A stretch of DNA of 45,681 nucleotides from a bacterium (GTDB lineage: Bacteria > Patescibacteriota > Saccharimonadia > Saccharimonadales > Saccharimonadaceae): positions 89,089 to 134,769 of the forward strand of contig JAUIII010000001.1 in the NCBI GenBank assembly GCA_030431855.1, given 5' to 3'. Both the position numbers and the translations under genes were made by a program. Within the stretch, counting starts at the first letter, position 1. Each line of letters starts with the position of its first letter. Positions 24,381-31,918 of this stretch are shown in pieces. A model generated the notes under the pieces. It searched no databases. It was given only the letters and a program-made list of their open reading frames with translations, and was not told the origin of the DNA.

Positions 24381-25075
24381 TGAGCAAAGTCGAAACGTTT
24401 GTAGTACTAGATTTAGATAGAACACTGCTTGATAGTCCAAAACTTGTGTCGAGCATTGCGCCGCTGTTTGGTGAAGCTGGGGTGCCGATACTACAGCAAG
24501 CCGCGCTGTATGCGCATATACGCACCCAAGACGGGAACCAGTTTGACTACGTTTCATACCTCCGCAAAGAACTCGGAGACACGATAGTAAACAGAGTGGT
24601 AGATATGGTTCGCACAAAATTGGAAACAGGTGAATTGTACGCAAGTGAACTTTTTTTCGACGGAGTGCAGGAATTGTTCGAGGTGCTTGATGGGCGCGGC
24701 GTACCGCATGCTATTTTTACCGCAGGAGGCGACGAAACGCAGCAGCTGAAACTGGAGTTGCTAGAGGCTGCGTTTGGTAAACATGTGCCGGCGAAAATTG
24801 TCGACCATGCCAGAAAGGCGCATGTGATTCAATCAGAATGGTTCGATACAACTGAGCAGATGTACACGATTCCGACCGAGCTATGTCGTGAGGGTAGTGT
24901 GCAGGCAAAGCGCATCGTACTACTAGATGATAAGCCAGAGAATCTAGAGTACGATGGTGAGGGTATTGAAACATTTCTTATAGATAATGCCAACACTACT
25001 AGTGATGCTATTTCGATTGCAACATTTGTAGAGCGCCTCACGGCCGACCCAATGCTATTAGGTGTGAACGGATAG
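24380..25075 (+). CDS. HAD-like hydrolase
   Basis: A 231-residue HAD-superfamily protein. Motif I is VVLDLDRTLLDS with Asp11 and Asp13, motif II the threonine of AIFTAGG, motif III a lysine in HARKAHVIQ, and motif IV VLLDDKPENLEY. The helical cap is between motifs I and II. The DDKPENL form is common in uncharacterised HAD proteins of CPR bacteria. It starts on the A of the yvcK stop codon, so the two are co-translated. Confidence 0.82.
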   Translation: MSKVETFVVLDLDRTLLDSPKLVSSIAPLFGEAGVPILQQAALYAHIRTQDGNQFDYVSYLRKELGDTIVNRVVDMVRTKLETGELYASELFFDGVQELFEVLDGRGVPHAIFTAGGDETQQLKLELLEAAFGKHVPAKIVDHARKAHVIQSEWFDTTEQMYTIPTELCREGSVQAKRIVLLDDKPENLEYDGEGIETFLIDNANTTSDAISIATFVERLTADPMLLGVNG

Positions 25076-25123
25076 AATGGGTTACTTGACGTATGAGGGT
25101 GCCTGTGTAACCATAAGGGGGTT

Positions 25124-25333
25124 ATGAGTACACCTAAAAAGAAATCAGTGTCTAAAAAACACACATCGCGTGTAGCCGATTCATCGGTAAGTAAAATGAC
25201 TAGCCAAGACTTGAAAGACTCGCTACTAGTTGTTTCAGTGGTAGTGAACTTATTCTTTTTGTGCTTGTGGGTTGCGCTACAAGTAACTCCGCAATACGAC
25301 GAAGCCTTAATATGGTTTTTTATACATCGCTAG
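25124..25333 (+). CDS. Small single-pass membrane protein
   Basis: A 69-residue protein with a very basic N-terminus (PKKKSVSKKHTSR), a Ser/Lys linker and one long hydrophobic helix (LLVVSVVVNLFFLCLWVALQV), then a short aromatic end. The positive-inside rule places the N-terminus in the cytosol. Not recognised. AAGGGGG precedes the ATG. A short TTG-initiated frame (25086-25127, beginning MTYEGACV) ends on its start codon. It closes the operon and is followed by a strong terminator. Confidence 0.65.
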   Translation: MSTPKKKSVSKKHTSRVADSSVSKMTSQDLKDSLLVVSVVVNLFFLCLWVALQVTPQYDEALIWFFIHR

Positions 25334-25352
25334 TGCTAGCGTGATGTAAACC

Positions 25353-25380
25353 AAAATACCCCCACATGTGGGGTATTTTT
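25353..25380. terminator. Bidirectional rho-independent terminator
   Basis: ATACCCCCACATGTGGGGTAT, flanked by A-run and T-run, folds into a stem of about 14 bp with one bulged C. It ends in TTTTT on the plus strand. It separates the yvcK operon from the dcw cluster. Confidence 0.9.
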
Positions 25381-25396
25381 TATAGAGTGACGGCTT

Positions 25397-25418
25397 TTTT
25401 CCACAAAACTGTGGAAAA
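25397..25418. repeat. Inverted repeat upstream of the mraZ promoter
   Basis: TTTTCCACA AAAC TGTGGAAAA is a perfect 9-bp inverted repeat with a 4-base centre, located between the terminator and the MraZ boxes. It resembles a dimer operator or a pair of DnaA-like/MraZ-like half sites. Confidence 0.5.
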
Positions 25419-25453
25419 CTAAATCGTAGACTACCGACATATGCAAAAAAGAC

Positions 25454-25505
25454 TTGTAGTGGGTAAGCGTGGGTAGTATAGTAGACTCAGTGGAAAAAAG
25501 TGGGT
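25454..25505 (+). promoter_or_regulatory. mraZ promoter with four phased MraZ boxes
   Basis: TATAGT (25477-25482) with a weak TTGTAG 17 nt upstream is the likely promoter. Four GTGGGT/GTGGAA boxes start at 25459, 25469, 25490 and 25500, that is at steps of 10, 21 and 10, so all face the same side of the helix. Two flank the spacer and two cover the start site. This is the arrangement of the known MraZ autorepression operator (TGGG repeats about 10 bp apart), so mraZ probably represses its own operon. Confidence 0.75.
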
Positions 25506-25603
25506 AACCCCCATCAAAACAAAAACCACTGCACACTAAAAAACTAAAATACCTAATCGCCTGCATACAAGGGGCGGGAAAGCCCAAACGCTAGAGAGAA
25601 GCA

Positions 25604-25969
25604 ATGGACTATTTCGAACGAAAGCTTGATGACAAGCGTCGGTTGACTATACCGACTGAGCTTCGAAATGAATTTGCAACTGGCGTAGTGCTGACCCGAG
25701 GGTTCGGCAACTATTTGCATTTATACCCTCAGCAAGTATGGGATCGGGAAGTAGAGCCAGCGCTAACTGGTAGTATTCTCGACGAAACAACTGCAGACTT
25801 GAATGTGCGATTTAGGCGAGGCAAGACATCAGCCGATCTCGACCAAAAACAGGGTCGGGTAACGCTTGAGCAGCATCTACTCGACTACGCGGGAATTACG
25901 CGTGACGTTGTTGCTGTGAGGGCAGGAGCTTACTGGCGCATTATGGCTGCTGAGAATGCCGATCACTAG
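25604..25969 (+). CDS. mraZ: Transcriptional regulator MraZ
   Basis: A 121-residue protein made of two SpoVT/AbrB-type DNA-binding folds. The first is FERKLDDKRRLTIPTELRNEF, the second DLDQKQGRVTLEQHLLDYAGI. MraZ forms a ring and represses the dcw operon by binding the direct repeats ahead of its own gene, and these repeats are visible here. Length is slightly below the usual 140. The leader from the TATAGT box is about 115 nt; only AGAGAGA precedes the ATG, so no strong SD. Confidence 0.93.
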   Translation: MDYFERKLDDKRRLTIPTELRNEFATGVVLTRGFGNYLHLYPQQVWDREVEPALTGSILDETTADLNVRFRRGKTSADLDQKQGRVTLEQHLLDYAGITRDVVAVRAGAYWRIMAAENADH

Positions 25970-26019
25970 TGTTGCATACCGATTTCATCCAGGTACATTA
26001 ACAAACAAACATTGAAACA

Positions 26020-26290
26020 GATACCTCGAGACCACCTATCCAGGCAGTATGTGCAGTGGAAAGGGCAACACACGAAACAAGCCTTGTACCTTCCTCTACA
26101 AACAACACCTCCCAAAAAACTCCACCTCACACATAAGTCTCTCAAATTCTGTAAAGGTTCCGGTTTATGCTTGCTACTAGCAAACAACAACCTACTACAG
26201 CTTTTACAGAGTTGCTTATACACAAAAACAAACACATTTACAAAAACAAAATGCATACTACCGCCTGGTTAGGTGATCTCGATGTAACAA
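26020..26290 (+). ncRNA. Candidate structured RNA in the mraZ-rsmH spacer
   Basis: The 436-base gap between mraZ and rsmH has no credible gene but strong folding potential. Bases 26024-26045 (CTCGAGACCACCTATCCAGG core) pair with 26263-26284 over about 22 positions with three mismatches, and AGTATG (26046-26051) with CATACT (26254-26259) extends it to about 28 bp. Inside, TCTGTAAAG (26148-26156) pairs with CTTTTACAGA (26201-26210), enclosing TTGCTACTAGCAA. The remaining loops are C/A-rich and nearly free of G. It fits none of tmRNA, RNase P or SRP RNA signatures. It may be a separate RNA or the leader of rsmH. Confidence 0.55.
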
Positions 26291-26296
26291 AGAAAG

Positions 26297-26340
26297 GAGG
26301 GGCTCGCCCCTCTAGATAGAACTGAAGTGAATTCAGTTTC
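26297..26340 (+). other. Two tandem hairpins before rsmH
   Basis: GAGGGGCTCGCCCCTC (26297-26312) forms a very stable hairpin that buries AAAGGAGG, a perfect SD with no start codon near it. AGAACTGAA/TTCAGTTTCT (26318-26340) forms a second one. No T-run follows either, so they are not simple terminators. Confidence 0.5.
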
Positions 26341-26392
26341 TAGCTTCCACCCTCTAAGGCTTGGTCTTAACAGTCTCGTCGGATGAGAGTGG

Positions 26393-26398
26393 TATACT
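26393..26398 (+). promoter_or_regulatory. -10 box giving a leaderless start of rsmH
   Basis: TGGTATACT is an extended -10; it ends 7 nt before the ATG at 26406. This box decides the rsmH start. Confidence 0.6.
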
Positions 26399-26405
26399 GT
26401 TACAA

Positions 26406-27299
26406 ATGAGTATTAAAGAACATCCACCACATTTACATGTTCCTGTTTTACTAGATGCAACGCTCGACACAATGCAACCTATGAAGGGAGAGAAGTATCT
26501 CGACCTGACGGCGGGTTACGGCGGTCATGCGCGGGCATTTTTAGCTAAAACTGAAAACTTTTCAGAGTCCGTCTTGGTTGATCGTGATATAAACGCGATC
26601 GTAGAGCTAGACGAATTCAAAAGCAAGGGATCGAGGGTGCTTCATACTGATTTTCTGGCTGCTTCACGGCAGTTAGTCGCAGCAAATGAGCGCTTCGATT
26701 GTGTGCTTGTGGATTTAGGGGTGTCGTCACCACAGCTCGATAGAGCAGAACGAGGATTCTCGTTTCAACACAACGGACCGCTCGATATGCGGATGGACCC
26801 TTTGAAAGAGGGTACTGCCGCAGATATCGTGAACCGTGCGTCTGAGGCCGAACTGGTACGTATATTTACGACCTACGGCGAAGAAAAGTTAGGGTTTGCT
26901 AGGAGGATTGCAAAAGCAATTCGGTTCAACAGGCCCTTTGAAACGACGAAGCAACTCGCAGATGTGATATTGAGTCAACATCGTGGCAAGTGGAGTCGAA
27001 TCCACCCCGCTACGCGTACCTTTCAGGCGCTCCGTATCGTCGTAAACGACGAACTTGGACAAATCGAGGCGATGCTGCCACTACTGCCAAAACTACTTGA
27101 ACCTGGCGGAAGGGTTGGCATCATAAGCTTTCACAGCCTAGAAGATCGTATTGTGAAACAATACTTCAAAGAACAAGCTAGCTCTGGCTATGAAGCAGAA
27201 CTCGAGGTTGTCACGAAAAAAGTCATAGACGGAGCCACCTATGACGCTCACAATCCGCGAAGTCGTAGCGCAAAACTACGGGTCGCAGTGAAAAAATAA
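26406..27299 (+). CDS. rsmH: 16S rRNA m4C1402 methyltransferase
   Basis: RsmH (MraW) methylates N4 of C1402 in the decoding centre of 16S rRNA. Signatures are HLHVPVLLDATLDTM, KYLDLTAGYGGHARAFL (SAM site), FDCVLVDLGVSSPQLDRAERGFSF, GPLDMRMDP, and FQALRIVVNDELGQ with GGRVGIISFHSLEDRIVKQ. The length of 297 is normal. The ATG at 26406 (MSIKEHPPHLHVPVLLD) is chosen over 26361, because the latter lies upstream of the -10 box and adds residues not found in the family. Confidence 0.96.
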   Translation: MSIKEHPPHLHVPVLLDATLDTMQPMKGEKYLDLTAGYGGHARAFLAKTENFSESVLVDRDINAIVELDEFKSKGSRVLHTDFLAASRQLVAANERFDCVLVDLGVSSPQLDRAERGFSFQHNGPLDMRMDPLKEGTAADIVNRASEAELVRIFTTYGEEKLGFARRIAKAIRFNRPFETTKQLADVILSQHRGKWSRIHPATRTFQALRIVVNDELGQIEAMLPLLPKLLEPGGRVGIISFHSLEDRIVKQYFKEQASSGYEAELEVVTKKVIDGATYDAHNPRSRSAKLRVAVKK

Positions 27300-27320
27300 A
27301 ACAAACACATACAGGAAGGG

Positions 27321-27441
27321 GGCATACAAAACCTATGCCAATCCACATTCCCGTGCAGGACCGATCTGAGGACGTACAAGTCGTCGTTCGGTTCAAATAA
27401 CCTGACCTAGGTACAGGGCGCTTGGCCTTGCTATAGCGCCC
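27321..27441 (+). ncRNA. Run of four hairpins in the rsmH-ftsL spacer
   Basis: In 120 bases there are four successive stems: GGCATA/TATGCC (27321-27339); ACCGA/TCGGT around GACG/CGTC (about 27360-27393); CCTGACC/GGTACAGG (about 27411-27418 and partners); and GGGCGC/GCGCCC (27417-27441 region). This density is unlikely by chance. It could be a cis-acting leader of ftsL-ftsI or an independent RNA. I know no RNA family with this shape. There is no T-run for termination. Confidence 0.5.
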
Positions 27442-27449
27442 GCCATGGT

Positions 27450-27496
27450 TAGGTGTTACAAAAATAAACACACAAACACAAACATTAACACCACCA
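27450..27496 (+). promoter_or_regulatory. CA-rich loop closed next to the ftsL start
   Basis: GGTGTTA (from 27451) can pair with TAACACC just before the ATG at 27498, closing a loop of C/A-rich sequence with no G. No SD is present. GGTTAGGTG at 27447 is also found in the mraZ-rsmH spacer (26267-26275). Confidence 0.45.
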
Positions 27497-27497
27497 C

Positions 27498-27848
27498 ATG
27501 TCCCAATATTATTCCACCACAACCTATAATCGGCGCAGACAAAACTGGAATCGGAATCAAAATACCGTAGCGTTTACTTCTGCAATCAAACTTGGCCCTG
27601 TAACACATACAGTGCTCGTAGCACTGATGATTACCGTGCTTGGGTTGATTTATCTGACGCAGGCTACAAAAGCGACGGCATATGACTACCAAGCTCAAGA
27701 AGTTGATAGTAAAATTGCCGAACTAACGAGCGAGAAAACAGATCTCGAAGTTGAAAATGCTCGCCTGACAGCGCTGAACTCGGTGCGCAACAGTAGTGTC
27801 GCGCGGACTATGACAACGACTAACCAGTCTGACTTCGTCGACAATTAA
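27498..27848 (+). CDS. ftsL: FtsL/DivIC-like division protein
   Basis: A 116-residue bitopic protein in the position of ftsL (between rsmH and ftsI). The cytosolic N-terminus is polar and basic with Asn/Arg repeats, the membrane helix is VTHTVLVALMITVLGLIYLTQ (about 34-54), and the outer part is a coiled coil (EVDSKIAELTSEKTDLEVENARLTAL). FtsL scaffolds FtsB, FtsQ and FtsWI at the septum. Sequence similarity in this family is low, so the name rests on topology and location. Confidence 0.75.
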   Translation: MSQYYSTTTYNRRRQNWNRNQNTVAFTSAIKLGPVTHTVLVALMITVLGLIYLTQATKATAYDYQAQEVDSKIAELTSEKTDLEVENARLTALNSVRNSSVARTMTTTNQSDFVDN

Positions 27849-27862
27849 GGCATATCACCACT

Positions 27863-29596
27863 ATGTTTCCGCAGTTTCAGTCGCATAGCCGTATTCGTTT
27901 GCTCGCTTTAGCCATCATGGCAATCATGGCCGTATTTGTAATGCGGCTGTTTTATTTGCAGGTTATTCAGCACGGCACGTATGTGGCACTGGCCGATACA
28001 GAGCAGGTGAAACGACTCAAAATACCTGCACAGCGCGGAGAGATATATATGATGGACGATGGCCAGCCGGTGAAAGTTGTGCTGAATAATACGGTGTATA
28101 CGGTGTTTGTTGACCCGCAATACGTAGATAATAAGGCTGCTGTAATACGAACGATTCGCCAGGTCGCTGGTGGCAATACGGTTGATAATTTTGCAAAACT
28201 ACTGGATAAAACCGACACGCGGTACCAGATAGTGGCGCGAAATGTGTCTCGTAAACAAGCTGAGTTGATAAAAAAACGTGATTTAAAGGGTATTGGGTTC
28301 CAAGCGGTATCCGAGCGCGTGTACCCTGAAAAAAGCCTTGGAGGCCAAATTCTTGGGTTTGTGAACTGGGAGGGAAAAGGCCAATACGGCATTGAAGGCA
28401 AGTTCAATGATGAGCTGAAAGGCACCGAGGGTATGCTGCAGTCGGTGACTGACGTGGGAAATGTACCGCTTACTATCGGCAGTCACAACGTTGATATACC
28501 AGCAAAAAACGGTAAAAACGTGGTATTAACGGTTGATCGCAATATTCAGGCATACAGCGAGCAGGCGCTCAAAAATGGCCTGAAAAAGCTCGGAGCGCCG
28601 TATGGAAGTGTGCTTGTGATGGACCCTGAGAGCGGTAAGGTGCTGGCAATGGCTAATTATCCAAACTATAACCCTGGTGCGTACAATAAGGTCGCAGACG
28701 CCAAGGCCTTCAACAACGACATTATTAGTGACCCTTACGAGCCAGGTTCGGTCGTCAAGACCTTTACAGTTGCAACTGGTATCAATACAGGAACGATTAC
28801 ACCGCAAGCGACGTTTAATAATACAGACTATATTCAAGTTGAAGACCGCACCATTACGAACGCGACAAAAGGTCAAACTGGTCGTGTTACATTTGACCAT
28901 GCGTACACGTGGTCGCTCAATACTGGTATGGTAACGATTGCCCAGCGCCTGGGGGGAGGATCGATTAATAGTAAGGCACGTGGCGTGATGTACGATTACT
29001 TCCATGATCGTTTCCGTATGGGTGAACTAACAGGTATCGAACTGGCGGGTGAAGCGGCCGGTATTCTAGACAAGCCAAACATTGGAAATGGCGATGAGGT
29101 GCGCTACTCGAACATGTCATTCGGACAGGGAATGGCGCCAACAATGCTGCAGGTCGGCGCTGCGTTTAGTTCGGTGGTTAACGGCGGCACGTATTACACG
29201 CCTACGATTATTGAAGGAACGATATCTGATGACGGCACGTTTACTGAGGCGGAACAGAAGCCAACTGACGAAAATGTGGTGTCGAAAAGCACATCAAAGC
29301 AGGTGCAAGATATGGCAGTTCGCGCGCGCAAGGCGTTTTATGCAGGCAATGATAAAAAGGGCTATACGATTGGTGGCAAAACAGGGACGTCACAAGCTAT
29401 TGTCAACGGCAAGTACACATTCGATGAGACAACTGGCACGTATATCGGCTTTGGTGGCGACAGCGCCCCTAAATATGTCATAATGGTACGTGCATCAGGG
29501 CCGAATCAAGCGATTGGCGGCCAAGATGTTATACCGATATTTACCGACATTTCAAACTGGATGATTGATTACTTAAAACTTGAACCGAAAGGCTGA
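27863..29596 (+). CDS. ftsI: Septal peptidoglycan transpeptidase (PBP3-like)
   Basis: Class B penicillin-binding protein that cross-links septal peptidoglycan. It has an N-terminal membrane helix (LLALAIMAIMAVFVMRLFYLQV), the class B dimerisation region with PAQRGEIYMMDDG, and the transpeptidase domain with Ser296-x-x-Lys299 in EPGSVVKTF, Ser351-Leu-Asn353 in WSLNTG and Lys506-Thr-Gly in GGKTGTSQ. The 577-residue length is normal. The order ftsL-ftsI-mraY-ftsW is that of the standard dcw cluster. All active-site residues are intact. Confidence 0.95.
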   Translation: MFPQFQSHSRIRLLALAIMAIMAVFVMRLFYLQVIQHGTYVALADTEQVKRLKIPAQRGEIYMMDDGQPVKVVLNNTVYTVFVDPQYVDNKAAVIRTIRQVAGGNTVDNFAKLLDKTDTRYQIVARNVSRKQAELIKKRDLKGIGFQAVSERVYPEKSLGGQILGFVNWEGKGQYGIEGKFNDELKGTEGMLQSVTDVGNVPLTIGSHNVDIPAKNGKNVVLTVDRNIQAYSEQALKNGLKKLGAPYGSVLVMDPESGKVLAMANYPNYNPGAYNKVADAKAFNNDIISDPYEPGSVVKTFTVATGINTGTITPQATFNNTDYIQVEDRTITNATKGQTGRVTFDHAYTWSLNTGMVTIAQRLGGGSINSKARGVMYDYFHDRFRMGELTGIELAGEAAGILDKPNIGNGDEVRYSNMSFGQGMAPTMLQVGAAFSSVVNGGTYYTPTIIEGTISDDGTFTEAEQKPTDENVVSKSTSKQVQDMAVRARKAFYAGNDKKGYTIGGKTGTSQAIVNGKYTFDETTGTYIGFGGDSAPKYVIMVRASGPNQAIGGQDVIPIFTDISNWMIDYLKLEPKG

Positions 29597-29600
29597 TACA

Positions 29601-30641
29601 ATGAGCGAATTACTTAACATGGAACATCTTACGAGCGAACTGACGATTTTGACCTTGCTTAGCGCAGGTGCTTTCGTGCTTGGCATGGCGCTGACGCCTC
29701 TGTATACCTATCTTGCATATCGCTATAGATTTTGGAAGAAGCAACGTACAGCCAGTACGACGGGCGAGAAGCTTGAGGTGTTTACCAAGCTCCATGCAAA
29801 TAAGTTTCGTCGAAATATTCCCACCATGGCGGGCGTGATAGGCGTCGTAACCATCACACTACTGACTCTTGGGTTCAACCTCGACAGGGGACAGACATGG
29901 CTACCACTTGCAGCGTTAGTGGGCGGAGCGTTCGTTGGCTTGCTGGATGACATCATCAACCTGCGCAGTAATGGCCACGGCACAGCGGGCATGCGCACCA
30001 ACGTGAAGTTCTCGATGATAGTGTCGCTCGGTCTTGCACTCGGGTGGTTTTTCTTCGCGAAGCTCAATTTTAGCGCGGTACATGTCCCGTTCCTTGGTTC
30101 TGTAGAGCTTGGCTGGCTGATTATTCCCATTTTTGCATTCGTGGTAACCGCTACGGCAAATGCAGTTAATATTAGCGATGGTCTTGACGGCTTAGCTGGC
30201 GGGCTATTGACGATGAGTTACGGCGCCTTTGGCGTGATAGCGCTTTTGCAGGGCTATCCACTATTAGCGGGCTTTTGTTTCACTGTTATTGGCGCGCTTT
30301 TGAGCTATCTTTGGTTCAATATCTACCCGGCACGATTCTTCATGGGTGACGTGGGTAGTTTCGCGTACGGCGTGAGTCTTGGCGTGATTGCCATGCTAAC
30401 AGATTCGCTGTTCCTGCTACCGATTATTGGTGTACTCTTTGTTGTGGAAGCGGGCTCAAGCTTACTACAAATTGGCGCGAAACGTTTGTTTGGCAAGCGC
30501 ATATTCATATCGGCGCCAATTCATCACCACTTGGAGGCAATTGGCTGGCCTGAAGTGAAGGTAACGATGCGATTTTGGGTGATCGCAGCCGTCGCGGCAA
30601 CCCTTGGCGTGACTTTAGCGCTCATAGGAGGCCACATATAG
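29601..30641 (+). CDS. mraY: Phospho-N-acetylmuramoyl-pentapeptide transferase
   Basis: MraY transfers phospho-MurNAc-pentapeptide to undecaprenyl phosphate, making lipid I. It is a ten-helix membrane enzyme of 346 residues. Catalytic motifs are LLDDIINLRSN (Asp116, Asp117), TANAVNISDGLDGLAGG, FFMGDVGS and SAPIHHHLE (the HHH motif). The start is the ATG at 29601, 4 bases after the ftsI stop; the longer frame from 29580 overlaps ftsI and lacks support. Confidence 0.96.
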   Translation: MSELLNMEHLTSELTILTLLSAGAFVLGMALTPLYTYLAYRYRFWKKQRTASTTGEKLEVFTKLHANKFRRNIPTMAGVIGVVTITLLTLGFNLDRGQTWLPLAALVGGAFVGLLDDIINLRSNGHGTAGMRTNVKFSMIVSLGLALGWFFFAKLNFSAVHVPFLGSVELGWLIIPIFAFVVTATANAVNISDGLDGLAGGLLTMSYGAFGVIALLQGYPLLAGFCFTVIGALLSYLWFNIYPARFFMGDVGSFAYGVSLGVIAMLTDSLFLLPIIGVLFVVEAGSSLLQIGAKRLFGKRIFISAPIHHHLEAIGWPEVKVTMRFWVIAAVAATLGVTLALIGGHI

Positions 30642-31918
30642 TGGTTGAGACTATAAAACGCCTAGGAGGCACCACAAGCAGCGCTGTGCGTCGGCATAGG
30701 CCAGATTACCAGATAGTGCTCTACATGGGCCTACTGATGCTTCTTGGCTTGATAGTGATGTATGCAATTGGCCCACAACGCGCTCATGTGCTAAACACAT
30801 CATATGGCACTGATTTCTACACGGCGACGTATTTCTTTACGAAACAGGCAATCAGCTTGGGACTAGCGCTCGCAGTGTTCATTTTCATATCTCGTCTTCC
30901 GTATGAATGGCTGCATAAGTACGCGAAACACATCTTCCTGGCAGGTATTGGAGCCTCGGTATTACTGGCACTGGCTGGCTGGGCGAATCTGGGCATTGCG
31001 TATTGTAGCCTCGGCGCGTGTCGTTGGTTTGATTTGGGCCCACTGGGGAGTATTCAGCCAGCAGAGTTTTTGAAATTTGGTCTGCTGTTGTTTGTGGCTA
31101 GTTTTCTGGCTATCCGTGCAAAAATCGGGCTCATCAACGACTGGTATAAAACATTGATACCCGCGGGGGTTATCATGGCGATAGTGGCATTTCTTGTGGT
31201 GGGAATTCAGAAGGATATGGGTACGGGCATCGCTATGGTGTCGATTGTTGGTAGTATGCTGCTTATCGCTGGGCTAAATATGCGGACTGGCGCTATCTTA
31301 CTCTTAGTAGGGGTGCTGAGCGCGGTGGCCTTGATTGCCATTGCTCCACACCGACTTGATCGCGTCGCCACATTCCTAGCAGGCGATAATGCAAGCGATT
31401 CAGCCGCAACCTATCACATCAAGCACGCAAAAATCGCTATCGGCAGCGGCGGACTGCTTGGAGTGGGAATAGGTAACAGCGTACAAGCGACAGGCTATTT
31501 GCCTGAAGCGATTAATGACTCTGTATTTGCGATTATGGGAGAAACATTCGGCTTTATTGGTCTGCTTGTCGTATTGCTTCTTTTTAGCGCATTATTAATG
31601 AGGTTACTATTCACTTCCGACAGACTGACAGGAACATTTGAGCGACTGGTAGTGGCTGGCGTGTTTGGCTGGCTGGCAGCACACGTTGTACTAAACATTG
31701 CTGCGATGACAGGCGTGTTTCCACTCACAGGTATCACGTTGCCACTACTTAGCTTCGGCGGTACGAGCATGGTATTTATCGCGGGTGCACTTGGCTTAGC
31801 GTTTCAACTATCCGCGTATACATCACATTCAGTAGAAGAAAGGGGTGCCTATGAGAGTTCTCGCCGTGGGCGGGGGGTCGGGCGGACACGTTACGCCAGT
31901 CGCCGCAGTTATCGCTGA
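30641..31918 (+). CDS. ftsW: Peptidoglycan polymerase FtsW (SEDS family)
   Basis: SEDS glycosyltransferase that polymerises lipid II with FtsI at the septum. About ten membrane helices in 425 residues. Family signatures are ACRWFDLGPLGSIQPAEFLKFGLLLF, the AIGSGGLLGVGIGNS loop, INDSVFAIMGETFGFIG and FPLTGITLPLLSFGGTSM near the end. The catalytic aspartate region KDMGTGIAMV is present. The GTG at 30641 overlaps the mraY TAG and follows AGGAGG by 9 nt. The Arg-rich C-terminal tail is encoded by bases that also hold the start of murG. Confidence 0.95.
   Translation: MVETIKRLGGTTSSAVRRHRPDYQIVLYMGLLMLLGLIVMYAIGPQRAHVLNTSYGTDFYTATYFFTKQAISLGLALAVFIFISRLPYEWLHKYAKHIFLAGIGASVLLALAGWANLGIAYCSLGACRWFDLGPLGSIQPAEFLKFGLLLFVASFLAIRAKIGLINDWYKTLIPAGVIMAIVAFLVVGIQKDMGTGIAMVSIVGSMLLIAGLNMRTGAILLLVGVLSAVALIAIAPHRLDRVATFLAGDNASDSAATYHIKHAKIAIGSGGLLGVGIGNSVQATGYLPEAINDSVFAIMGETFGFIGLLVVLLLFSALLMRLLFTSDRLTGTFERLVVAGVFGWLAAHVVLNIAAMTGVFPLTGITLPLLSFGGTSMVFIAGALGLAFQLSAYTSHSVEERGAYESSRRGRGVGRTRYASRRSYR

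Noticed and set aside
26012-26272. 86-codon ORF on the plus strand (and a 96-codon one on the minus strand) in the mraZ-rsmH spacer
   Set aside because: They have low-complexity Asn/Thr/Lys composition from C/A-rich DNA, no ribosome site and overlap arms of a long RNA helix, which explains the region better.
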